Positions 1 to 6,554 of a stretch of DNA of 7,564 nt are shown piece after piece. Below the pieces are notes generated by a model. The model did no database searches. It saw only the letters and a program-made list of their open reading frames with translations, and was not told where the DNA came from. Numbering within the stretch: the first letter of the stretch is position 1; each line of letters opens with the position of its first letter. The translations under genes were made by a program, and so were the position numbers. Origin of the DNA: a bacterium (GTDB taxonomy: Bacteria; Blakebacterota; Blakebacteria; Blakebacterales; Blakebacteraceae); NCBI GenBank assembly GCA_025774205.1, contig JALGWK010000076.1, forward strand, positions 1 to 7,564, in the 5' to 3' direction.

Positions 1-402
1 GCCGACGATTACCTGATCAAGCCGTTCGCGTTCCCCGAACTCCTGGCCCGCATCCGGGCGCTCCTCCGACGCGGACGGTCAGACCAGATCCTGCGGCTGA
101 AATGCGATGACCTGGAAATGGACCTGGTAACCCGTCAGGTCAGACGCGCGGAGCAGGAGATCCAGCTCTCTGCCAGGGAATTCGACCTGCTGGAGTATCT
201 GATGCGCAACAGTGGACACATCGTATCGCGTCAGATGCTCGCCAGGGATGTCTGGATGGAGACAGACCGCGTCACCCCGATCGATAACGTGATCGATGTT
301 CATATGACCCGCCTGAGGAAGAAGGTGGACCAGCCCTTTGAGCAGCAGCTGATCCACACCGTCCGGGGCGTGGGATTCATCATCGGAGAGAACAACCAGT
401 GA
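1..402 (+). CDS. OmpR-family response regulator, C-terminal part
   Basis: This is the C-terminal 133 residues of a two-component response regulator; the start and the phospho-accepting Asp lie left of the window. The reading frame is open from base 1 and begins ADDYLIKPFAFPELLARIRA, the end of a receiver domain: K-P with the conserved Lys, then the alpha-5 helix. A short linker follows, then a winged-helix DNA-binding domain with the typical LSAREFDLLEYLMRN segment, the recognition-helix region around DNVIDVHMTRLRKKVD and the C-terminal hairpin HTVRGVGFII. By family it would bind promoter DNA as a dimer once phosphorylated by its partner kinase. Its stop codon overlaps the GTG start of the kinase gene, so the two are very probably co-transcribed and translationally coupled. 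The receiver tail resembles Cus-type metal-responsive regulators, but nothing here fixes the signal or targets. Confidence 0.95.
   Translation, partial: ADDYLIKPFAFPELLARIRALLRRGRSDQILRLKCDDLEMDLVTRQVRRAEQEIQLSAREFDLLEYLMRNSGHIVSRQMLARDVWMETDRVTPIDNVIDVHMTRLRKKVDQPFEQQLIHTVRGVGFIIGENNQ
385..390 (+). promoter_or_regulatory. Ribosome binding site of the kinase gene
   Basis: GGAGAG lies inside the end of the regulator gene, 8 nt before the GTG at 399. It supports a GTG start that overlaps the regulator stop codon (GTGA). Confidence 0.6.
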
Positions 403-1793
403 AATTCCGTCCAACCACCATACGCGTTCGCATGACTCTCTGGTATACCCTCTCCCTGGCCTCCATCATGGCCGTCCTCTCCATCGGCACCTGGTTCCTT
501 CTGGAAGGTCAGCTGGAACGCCAGACCTATGAGAGGCTCGAGGAGCGCACATCCACTCTCGACAACCTTATCCAGGCCAACCGGGATACCCGGTCGCTCT
601 ACCGTGAGATCGGAGATCTCGAGGAGAACGAGATCCTTCCTTACTTCCGGATACTCCGCAATGACGAGAAATTCTACCGATCAGATGACTGGGCCCGGGC
701 CGGGCTGGACACCACCCTGCTGGCGACCACGAGCGATTCCACCTGGGTATGGGAGTCTGCGGAGGGTCGCCGCTTCTTCCTGTTGACGATAACCGACATC
801 CACAACCGGACCAGGGGTGATTACCAGATCGCCGTAGCCGAGGATGCGGAAGTGGTTCTGGGAATCCTGCAGAGTCTGACCCGGATGCTGATCCTGGCCA
901 TACCGATCATGCTGATCCTGGCAGCGATCGGTGGTTATCTGCTGGCCGGCAGGGTTCTCGCGCCGGTCTCCACCCTGACTGCCAGGGCGGAGGAGATAAC
1001 CGCTCAACGATTATCCGACCGGTTGCCGGTCGGAAATCCCGACGATGAGTTCGGAAGACTGGCAACGGTATTCAATGAGATGCTCGGCCGGCTCCAATCC
1101 TCCTTCGATCAACTCCGCCGTTTCACCAGTGATGCCTCGCATGCCCTGCGCACACCGCTGACGGTACTCCGCAGTGTCGGAGAGGTGGGACAGCAGGAAT
1201 CCACCGATCTGGAATCGTTCCGGGATGTGGTCGGCAGCATGCTGGAGGAGACGGACCACATGACCTCGACGGTCGACGCCCTGCTCTCCCTGTCCCGGGC
1301 CGAAGCCGGTCTGGTTACCGGTGCCAGGGAATCATTCTCCCTGAACGAATTGACCGAGGAGGTCGTCAAGTCGATCGGCATCCTGGCCGAGGAGAAGCAT
1401 CAGGACCTGAACACCTCATCCGAGGTCGAGGTCTGGGCCACTGCCGACAGGAGCATGATCCGTCACGCTCTCATCAACCTGCTCGACAACGCCATCCGGT
1501 ACTCACCGCCCGGAGGCAGTATCAACCTGGTGGTGAGCTGCAACGATACAGGGAACGGCGTGATCGAGGTCAGCGACACCGGCCCGGGTATCCCGCCTGA
1601 GGAGCAGGAGAAGGTATTCGAAAGATTCCACCAGATCGCTGTGGAAACGCGGGAAGATGGAACAGGATCAGGGCTGGGTCTCGCCATCGCCAGGTGGGCG
1701 GTTCACCTCAATAATGGAACGATCGAACTCGAGAGTGAGCCCGGCTCAGGCAGCACCTTCAGGATCATCCTGCCCTTCACGGCGGAGGATTGA
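399..1793 (+). CDS. Membrane sensor histidine kinase (HAMP-HisKA-HATPase)
   Basis: A complete 464-residue sensor kinase, partner of the regulator upstream. The first membrane segment is about residues 13-35. A periplasmic sensor region of roughly 120 residues follows, then a second membrane segment at about 161-183 and a HAMP linker to about 238. The dimerisation/phosphoacceptor domain has its H-box at 241-255 with His248. The ATP-binding domain shows the N-box (N360, N364), the G1 box DTGPGI (393-398), the F-box FERF (407-410) and the G2 box GTGSGLGLA (421-429). All catalytic elements are present. The H-box reads SHALRTPL, with Ala where most HisKA kinases have Glu or Asp right after the His. 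The GTG start is chosen because GGAGAG precedes it by 8 nt and it gives the usual 4-nt overlap. The layout resembles CusS-type kinases, but the ligand is unknown. The last two codons and the stop lie inside the 50-bp direct repeat. Confidence 0.95.
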   Translation: MKFRPTTIRVRMTLWYTLSLASIMAVLSIGTWFLLEGQLERQTYERLEERTSTLDNLIQANRDTRSLYREIGDLEENEILPYFRILRNDEKFYRSDDWARAGLDTTLLATTSDSTWVWESAEGRRFFLLTITDIHNRTRGDYQIAVAEDAEVVLGILQSLTRMLILAIPIMLILAAIGGYLLAGRVLAPVSTLTARAEEITAQRLSDRLPVGNPDDEFGRLATVFNEMLGRLQSSFDQLRRFTSDASHALRTPLTVLRSVGEVGQQESTDLESFRDVVGSMLEETDHMTSTVDALLSLSRAEAGLVTGARESFSLNELTEEVVKSIGILAEEKHQDLNTSSEVEVWATADRSMIRHALINLLDNAIRYSPPGGSINLVVSCNDTGNGVIEVSDTGPGIPPEEQEKVFERFHQIAVETREDGTGSGLGLAIARWAVHLNNGTIELESEPGSGSTFRIILPFTAED

Positions 1794-1834
1794 TCCGACT
1801 ACTCTCCCGCGCCCCGTGAGGTCACCGTTTCCGC
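1785..1834. repeat. 50-bp direct repeat, left copy
   Basis: This stretch recurs at 3873-3922 in the same orientation with one mismatch (c1826 against t3914). It covers the last two codons and stop of the kinase. Read on the minus strand, it also holds a copy of the final 11 codons (AETVTSRGAGE) and the TAG stop of the 825-residue lipoprotein gene that actually ends at 3887. The mismatch is synonymous in that frame (ACG against ACA for Thr817). Five bases after the repeat comes the stop codon of the oxidoreductase gene. Confidence 0.95.
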
Positions 1835-1839
1835 TTCAG

Positions 1840-2850
1840 CTATTTAGTTGAAGGGTTCTCAATGAGAGTAATGACCACATTGCCCTTTTTATGTCCCAAG
1901 TCTACATATTTGTGGGCTTTAGCTATCTCCTCAAGAGGATAACTTCTATCAATAACAGGTTTGATCCGGCCTGATTCCAGAAGCTCTTTAAGCACTATTA
2001 AGTCTTTCGTTCTTTCCTCAGGTTTTCTGAGACCGGTCGCAGCAAATCTGGCTTTTTTCCCGGAGCCCATTAAGGTCCAAAGTGCATTGACAAGAAATCC
2101 CAGGCTAAACCCCGCCTCAAGAAATATCCCTTTCGGAGTCAGTGACTGTTTGCTCTGTGTAAAAGCTGTTTTACCTACTGCATCAAAAATGAGGTCGTAA
2201 GTCTCTCCTGATTTCGTAAAGTCCTGACTGGTATAGTCGATTACGTGCTGTGCTCCAAGAGCCCTGACCCATTCAACGTTGGCGGAGCTGGTTACTGCTG
2301 TCACATCTGCACCGTAGTAATTGGCAATCTGAACCGCTGCAGCACCGATACTTCCAGAAGCTCCATAAATCAGGACTTTTTGTCCCTTTTGAATATTTCC
2401 AGTATCCCGCAAAAAGGGCAGAGCGGTCAAAAATCCGTCCACACTGGAGGCGGATTCTGCATGGTCCAGATTGAATGGTTTGATAGCCAGGACACCATTT
2501 TCAGGTGAGGTGATATACTCTGCATTGGCACCAAATTTCGGTCCGGCGGTGCCAAAAACCTGGTCGCCATTTTTGAAACGGGTTACATCGCTGCCACATG
2601 CTACGACTTCCCCGGATAACTCCTCCCCCAGGGTTGTGTGTTTAGGTTTTGTAATTCCTGTAAACAGCCTTGAAAAATAGGGCTCACCTTTTCGGAAGGT
2701 AGCCTCGGTGGCGGTGACGGTCGTAGCATGAATTTTGATGAGAATTTCATTATCCGCGGGTACCGGCTGCTCCACCTCAATGAGTTTGAGGACATCTGGA
2801 GATCCATATCTAGTATATGTAATTGCTTTCATGTCAGTCGCTTTCATCAT
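1840..2850 (-). CDS. NAD(P)-dependent MDR quinone oxidoreductase-like
   Basis: A complete 336-residue medium-chain dehydrogenase/reductase of the zinc-independent quinone oxidoreductase type, expected to be a soluble enzyme using NAD(P)H to reduce quinones or enones. The N-terminal GroES-like domain (about 8-130) includes GEELSGEV (75-82). The Rossmann domain begins near 157 with the cofactor loop GASGSIG (163-169), then IDYTSQDF and a long C-terminal lobe with GRIKPVIDRSYPLEEIAKAH. I see no structural-zinc Cys cluster. The family start is normally MKAITYTRYGSPDV, which would be the third Met (codon 2830-2832); the earlier ATGs add MMKATD. Neither start has a clear Shine-Dalgarno, unlike the neighbouring genes. 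Together with the low GC and the wording of the N-terminus, this suggests transfer from a Bacteroidota-like donor. The gene is intact. It stands alone, convergent with the kinase and divergent from the gene at 3027. The substrate cannot be told. Confidence 0.93.
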   Translation of the reverse strand: MMKATDMKAITYTRYGSPDVLKLIEVEQPVPADNEILIKIHATTVTATEATFRKGEPYFSRLFTGITKPKHTTLGEELSGEVVACGSDVTRFKNGDQVFGTAGPKFGANAEYITSPENGVLAIKPFNLDHAESASSVDGFLTALPFLRDTGNIQKGQKVLIYGASGSIGAAAVQIANYYGADVTAVTSSANVEWVRALGAQHVIDYTSQDFTKSGETYDLIFDAVGKTAFTQSKQSLTPKGIFLEAGFSLGFLVNALWTLMGSGKKARFAATGLRKPEERTKDLIVLKELLESGRIKPVIDRSYPLEEIAKAHKYVDLGHKKGNVVITLIENPSTK

Positions 2851-2950
2851 ATTAGTTTGATGATTTTAACGGTTACTGTGTTGATCGCATCCGTTCCAGG
2901 CTGACCGGGGCCCTGAGCAGATACCGGGCAGTATGTGCGAGTCCATTTCC

Positions 2951-2979
2951 TTTTATTACCTACTTTATTGCGGTACAAT
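2951..2979 (+). promoter_or_regulatory. Possible sigma-70-type promoter for the gene at 3027
   Basis: TACAAT at 2974-2979 matches the -10 consensus in five of six positions. With a 17-nt spacer the -35 position reads TTTTAT (2951-2956), a weak match. It sits 47 nt before the start codon in the 176-bp divergent spacer. The rest of the spacer holds nothing I can name. Its left part (2851 to about 2880) is AT-rich like the oxidoreductase gene, and base composition changes near 2885. Confidence 0.25.
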
Positions 2980-3026
2980 CCGGTTCACGACGGTTTTATA
3001 ACCAGAAATCATCCGGAGTAATCCAC

Positions 3027-3860
3027 ATGGGACGTATAGAGAATACCTTCAAACTGCTGGGCGCCTCCTGGCAGGTACTCAAAGCGGACAAGGAACTTCT
3101 GTGGCTGCCGATCCTTTCGGGGTTGGCCAGCATCATTGTCGCCGCTTCCTTCATTCTCCCCATCTCGCTCACTGTCGGATTAGAGGTACTCGAGGAAGGT
3201 GACCCGATGTACTACGTGGTCCTCTTCGTCATGTATTTCATTCTCATGTTTATCGCCATCTTCTTCAACGCCGCTCTTGTACATGCCGCCCTCGATCGTC
3301 TTCAGGGTGGTGATCCCACCGTCGGTAGCGCCATCGGGGGAGCCATGGCGAAGCTCTGGCTCATATTCAAGTGGGCGTTCGTGGCTGCCACGGTTTCACT
3401 GGTCCTGCAAATCGTAGAGGAGAAACTGGATTTCCTTGGGAAGATCGTGATCAGACTCATCGGGCTCGCCTGGACGCTTGTAACATTCCTGATAGTTCCC
3501 ATCCTGGTCGTCGAGGACATTGGAGTGATGGAAGCCCTCAGGCGCTCCGGTCAGCTTTTCAAGAAGACCTGGGGGGAAAACGTCACGGCTCAGATAGGCT
3601 TCGGGATCGTCGGTATTCTGCTGTGGCTGCCTGCCTTCGGTCTGATCGCCGCCGGTGCTGCAGCGGGTGGACCGATCCTGTTCCCGGCCATCGCGATCGG
3701 GATCGTCTGGATCATACTCTCCATGGTAGTACTGAGCGCACTTAACGCGATTTTCAGGACAGCGCTCTATCTCTATGCATCCCGCGGTGAGACACCCAGC
3801 GAGCACTTCCCCCGGGAGGTTTTAGAGGGGGCTTTTGCGCCGAAGCGCAGGCGGTATTAA
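3027..3860 (+). CDS. Polytopic membrane protein, DUF6159-like
   Basis: A complete 277-residue inner-membrane protein of unknown function. Hydrophobic segments lie at about 26-51, 62-88, 112-130, 140-163, 190-212 and 216-240, so six membrane spans are likely. The N-terminus (GRIENTFKLLGASWQVLKAD), the middle part HAALDRLQGGDPTV (86-99) and LFKKTWGENV (177-186) fit, from memory, the DUF6159 family of uncharacterised integral membrane proteins found widely in bacteria and archaea. There is no signal peptide or enzymatic motif, and the tail is basic (KRRRY). The ATG is preceded by GGAG at 3015-3018, 8 nt upstream. GC content is nearer to the host genes than to the AT-rich oxidoreductase gene. It is convergent with the lipoprotein gene, only 26 nt separating the two stop codons. 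It sits inside the segment flanked by the direct repeats, but is not obviously foreign by itself. Confidence 0.9.
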   Translation: MGRIENTFKLLGASWQVLKADKELLWLPILSGLASIIVAASFILPISLTVGLEVLEEGDPMYYVVLFVMYFILMFIAIFFNAALVHAALDRLQGGDPTVGSAIGGAMAKLWLIFKWAFVAATVSLVLQIVEEKLDFLGKIVIRLIGLAWTLVTFLIVPILVVEDIGVMEALRRSGQLFKKTWGENVTAQIGFGIVGILLWLPAFGLIAAGAAAGGPILFPAIAIGIVWIILSMVVLSALNAIFRTALYLYASRGETPSEHFPREVLEGAFAPKRRRY

Positions 3861-3872
3861 ACGGCGACGTCA

Positions 3873-3922
3873 GAGGATTGATCCGACTACTCTCCCGCGC
3901 CCCGTGAGGTCACTGTTTCCGC
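3873..3922. repeat. 50-bp direct repeat, right copy
   Basis: Matches 1785-1834 at 49 of 50 positions. Here the repeat forms the real 3' end of the 825-residue lipoprotein gene (codons 815-825 and TAG) plus 14 nt beyond it. It also carries GAGGATTGA, the last two codons and stop of the kinase, without any kinase gene attached. ACGGCG at 3861-3866 also occurs just left of the other copy (1779-1784), so the match may extend further with a 6-nt difference in spacing. Confidence 0.95.
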
Positions 3923-6364
3923 CGGCTCACGGGTACGAAGTTCAACCCGGGCTCTCGTCTCCTCACCGCCATTGAACCTGCAGTCGAAGGTCAGCGTGTG
4001 GTCCCCGTTACGCACCTGCCACTCCCCGGGATTGATCACCACCCCCAGCTGCTCATTCCAGTTTTCATCGCGTAGAGTGGCGCGGATCCCCCCCTCGTAC
4101 TTCAGCGACCATCCTTCGGGCAGCTGGATCTTGAAGCGGACCTCGGAGCCGACACCGATTCGCATGGAGAGATCCGAGATCGACCCTCCTTCGGCGGTGA
4201 CGATCCACTGCAGTTCCTGTACATCACCGGGATTGGTGAAGGAGAACGAGGAGGCAGCCGGCTCACCCGGCTGGCGGACCGGCCGGTCGTGGCGATAGAT
4301 GTGGGCCGTGACCGGGATCAGGGCCCAGCTCTCCGGTCCCGTTTCCCAGAGTGAGAATTCGGCGTCGATGTCCTCCATCCGCCGCTTCTGATCGATAGTG
4401 AAAGCGTCGGCCATCCGGGCCCGCTCCCACAGACCGATGGCCGCCAGGATCCGGTCGGTGTACCCGTTCGCCTCCAGCTCGTCGTATCCCGTCACGAACG
4501 AGTAGCCGGCATCGAAGGCCGCTGAACGGGCCAGCATCCATTCGACATCCTCGATACTGGTGTTTGGACGCATCGAGAACCAGCCGAGCATCCCCGGCAT
4601 GAGGTTCCGGCGGAAGTAGGCCTGGTTCTTGAGTCGATACTCTGTCTGGCTCTCCCGGAACCCCGCGTACCAGGGCTCCCCCCAGTTCATCCGGGTATAG
4701 ATGTGCCAGAAATAATGTGAGGTCCGGCTGGCGTCGGCGATATACCGCTGCCGGATATCGGGATCGAGGCTCTCGTACCAGGTGGTGGTGAACAGGATCT
4801 CACCGTAGTTGCCCATTCCGGTCGAGCGGTTCCCTTCGAGACCGTCGAAGGAGATCTGGCGTACTCGGGTCTCATTGAAGAAATCGGCGATGTTGCCGGC
4901 CATCTCGATTCCGAGTTCGGCGTTCGTGAGAAAAACGTTGTATCCGTGATCGGCCAGCTTGGCGATCGGCGCCCCCGCCACGTGCTCAGCTCTCCCCGTC
5001 CCATAGGCGCCCCGCTGGCAGTCGAGCAGTTGCCACGGCGCCTCCGTGGAAACAGTTCCGTAAATGATCAGTTCCTCACCGATCACAACCGTACGCAGTT
5101 TGTTGTTCCGGTACTGGTTAAAGAAATCGGGGGAAGCGATTCCGATCTCGGTCTCGCGCGCTCCGATCGCGACGGTCAGCGTGCTCTCACCCACCCTGGC
5201 CAGCCTGGGATCGGGGACCGGGGTTACCCAGGCATCATTGGTGGTCACAAAGTTCGACAGGGTGTGCACGCCGACGTAGATCCCGACCCGCTCGGCTCTC
5301 TCGACACAGGCCCGGAATCCGGCCCGCCCGTTCGGGAACTGTTGGACCTTGAGTTCGAAGTGCCCCCAGGTCCTGAAAGGACCGGAATGGTAGAGAGTCT
5401 GCAGCCCGGCCTGCCGGACATACGTGAGGGCCCGGTCGATATCCGCCTCCCCGAAGTCCATGATCATGTACGCCCCCGCCGCTCCGGGTGCCTTCTTCCC
5501 CCACTGGCCATCGATCATCGGGTGCGGCAGCCCCTCGGCGATCTCGATCTCCCCGATCGTGTCGAGGGCCCTGGAGGAAGGGGAACCGAAGAGCGCGATC
5601 TTCGATCCGACAACCCCTCCGTCAGAGAACGGCGGCGCAACGTAGCGGTCGTGGTTCCAGTTCTCGATCACCCGCTCTTCGAAGCGATTCCGGCAATACG
5701 CCTGCAGGGTCGAACCGAAATCCTCCGGTTTGGCCGCCTCCACGCGGTAGAGGACATACCGCTTCCCCTCCTCACTCAGATCGGAGTAATCGTCCCCCTC
5801 GAAGATGTCGAGCTGGGGCATGCAGTCGTTCTCGTTCCAGGGATAGCCGCCAAGGGTTTTCGGGTTCAGGGCCTGCAGTCCCACTGCGAAGACCGAGTCA
5901 CGGACCACCCCGACCGTTTCACCGATTGTCCCGTCGATCGTGGTGGCATACGGTCCCCAGACAATGAGTTCAATCGCCTCAACAGGCGCGATCGCGGTCA
6001 GCTCGAAGGTTATATGGGTCGCCTTGCTCACAATCTGTACCGTGGCTGTCACATCTCCCGGGAACTGCAGTGTCAGCAGGCCGGTATCACGATCCCAGCG
6101 TGAGGAGCGGGGGGCGTGGAGGACACTGTCGATCCGGACCGAGAGCAGAGGTGAGGACATGCCGTGAGGGTTGTGGACCTGTCCGGTCTCCAGATTGACC
6201 AACCGGGTAACCTCACCGCGTCCATTCAATGTGATGCCCAGTGTCCCGGCAGTCAGTTCATCTGGTCGGGATCCACAGCCGGAGGAAGAGAGCACCAGCA
6301 GCAACAACAGCGATCCTGCCATCCAGCCGGTCGATCCCGGCAGGTGCAGAGCATTCATACGCAT
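3887..6364 (-). CDS. Lipoprotein with glycoside-hydrolase-like barrel, unassigned family
   Basis: A complete 825-residue exported protein, probably a lipid-anchored carbohydrate-active enzyme; the substrate is unknown. The N-terminus has a hydrophobic signal (about 14-27) and a weak lipobox SSGC with Cys30. Residues about 38-275 look like a beta-sandwich (TLGITLNGRGEVTRLVNLET, WGPY). Residues about 295-650 look like a TIM barrel: MIMDFGEADIDRAL, LQTLYHSGPF, GVHTLSNFVT (365-374), then NVFLTN and QISFDGLEG (503-511), whose Asp507 and Glu510 are candidate catalytic acids. The barrel appears to carry a small beta-rich insert at about 392-473. A C-terminal beta domain covers about 685-815. The family placement is by overall layout and not by a recognised signature, so another sugar-active or even non-catalytic role remains possible. 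ATG 6364 is preferred over ATG 6358 because of the ribosome binding site. The last 11 codons lie in the 50-bp direct repeat. Confidence 0.85.
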   Translation of the reverse strand: MRMNALHLPGSTGWMAGSLLLLLVLSSSGCGSRPDELTAGTLGITLNGRGEVTRLVNLETGQVHNPHGMSSPLLSVRIDSVLHAPRSSRWDRDTGLLTLQFPGDVTATVQIVSKATHITFELTAIAPVEAIELIVWGPYATTIDGTIGETVGVVRDSVFAVGLQALNPKTLGGYPWNENDCMPQLDIFEGDDYSDLSEEGKRYVLYRVEAAKPEDFGSTLQAYCRNRFEERVIENWNHDRYVAPPFSDGGVVGSKIALFGSPSSRALDTIGEIEIAEGLPHPMIDGQWGKKAPGAAGAYMIMDFGEADIDRALTYVRQAGLQTLYHSGPFRTWGHFELKVQQFPNGRAGFRACVERAERVGIYVGVHTLSNFVTTNDAWVTPVPDPRLARVGESTLTVAIGARETEIGIASPDFFNQYRNNKLRTVVIGEELIIYGTVSTEAPWQLLDCQRGAYGTGRAEHVAGAPIAKLADHGYNVFLTNAELGIEMAGNIADFFNETRVRQISFDGLEGNRSTGMGNYGEILFTTTWYESLDPDIRQRYIADASRTSHYFWHIYTRMNWGEPWYAGFRESQTEYRLKNQAYFRRNLMPGMLGWFSMRPNTSIEDVEWMLARSAAFDAGYSFVTGYDELEANGYTDRILAAIGLWERARMADAFTIDQKRRMEDIDAEFSLWETGPESWALIPVTAHIYRHDRPVRQPGEPAASSFSFTNPGDVQELQWIVTAEGGSISDLSMRIGVGSEVRFKIQLPEGWSLKYEGGIRATLRDENWNEQLGVVINPGEWQVRNGDHTLTFDCRFNGGEETRARVELRTREPAETVTSRGAGE

Positions 6365-6372
6365 CGTTCCAT

Positions 6373-6377
6373 CTCCC
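6373..6377 (-). promoter_or_regulatory. Ribosome binding site of the lipoprotein gene
   Basis: GGGAG on the minus strand, 8 nt before ATG 6364 and 14 nt before ATG 6358, favours the upstream ATG. The rest of the 190-bp divergent spacer (6365-6554) shows no convincing promoter pair or operator. ATCATA at 6428-6433 is TATGAT on the minus strand, a possible -10 without a matching -35. Confidence 0.55.
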
Positions 6378-6541
6378 GACTCTGGCCATGCGATAGAGAT
6401 ACTGAATCAATTCCAGCCTACAGTACCATCATACAGGGAAACCGGATATGATGGGTTTCACACCTGCATTTCGACTCATCAGTCAAAGCGAAAACAGGAA
6501 TGATGGCAGAAACTCGATATCCTGTGACGGAAATGCTTATC

Positions 6542-6547
6542 AAGAGG
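6542..6547 (+). promoter_or_regulatory. Ribosome binding site of the ureohydrolase pseudogene
   Basis: AAGAGG lies 7 nt before ATG 6555 and only 4 nt before the in-frame GTG 6552. The ATG is therefore the likelier original start. The signal is still intact although the gene is broken. Confidence 0.45.
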
Positions 6548-6554
6548 TCAAGTG

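Larger units (their letters stand above)
1785..3922. other. Putative inserted segment between direct repeats
   Basis: The region between the two 50-bp repeats holds an AT-rich oxidoreductase gene and a DUF6159-type membrane protein gene, and it separates the kinase from a convergent lipoprotein gene whose 3' end is duplicated beside the kinase. I infer an insertion with duplication of the junction. No transposase, integrase or terminal inverted repeat is visible, and 50 bp is far longer than a usual transposon target duplication. Repair-associated duplication, or loss of most of a tandem copy of the lipoprotein gene, are alternatives. Confidence 0.4.

Noticed and set aside
1785-1834. The 50-bp repeat as an att site of an integrative element
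   Set aside because: There is no integrase gene and no tRNA end in the repeat, and the repeat consists of the 3' ends of two protein genes.
1657-1851. 64-codon open frame across the end of the kinase gene
   Set aside because: Low-complexity Ser/Pro/Arg composition in a shifted frame over the kinase ATP-binding domain; a shadow frame.
3836-3849. Perfect hairpin TGCGC-CGAA-GCGCA as a terminator
   Set aside because: It lies inside the last codons of the membrane protein gene, has a stem of only 5 bp and is not followed by a T run.
4946-6103. A 385-codon open frame on the plus strand, antisense to the lipoprotein gene
   Set aside because: It is rich in Arg, Gly, Pro and Asp with no recognisable domain and lies wholly opposite a well-supported gene. 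Long antisense frames are expected in GC-rich genes.
6473-6484. Inverted repeat GACT-CATC-AGTC in the divergent spacer as an operator
   Set aside because: Arms are only 4 bp and do not extend; such matches are expected by chance.
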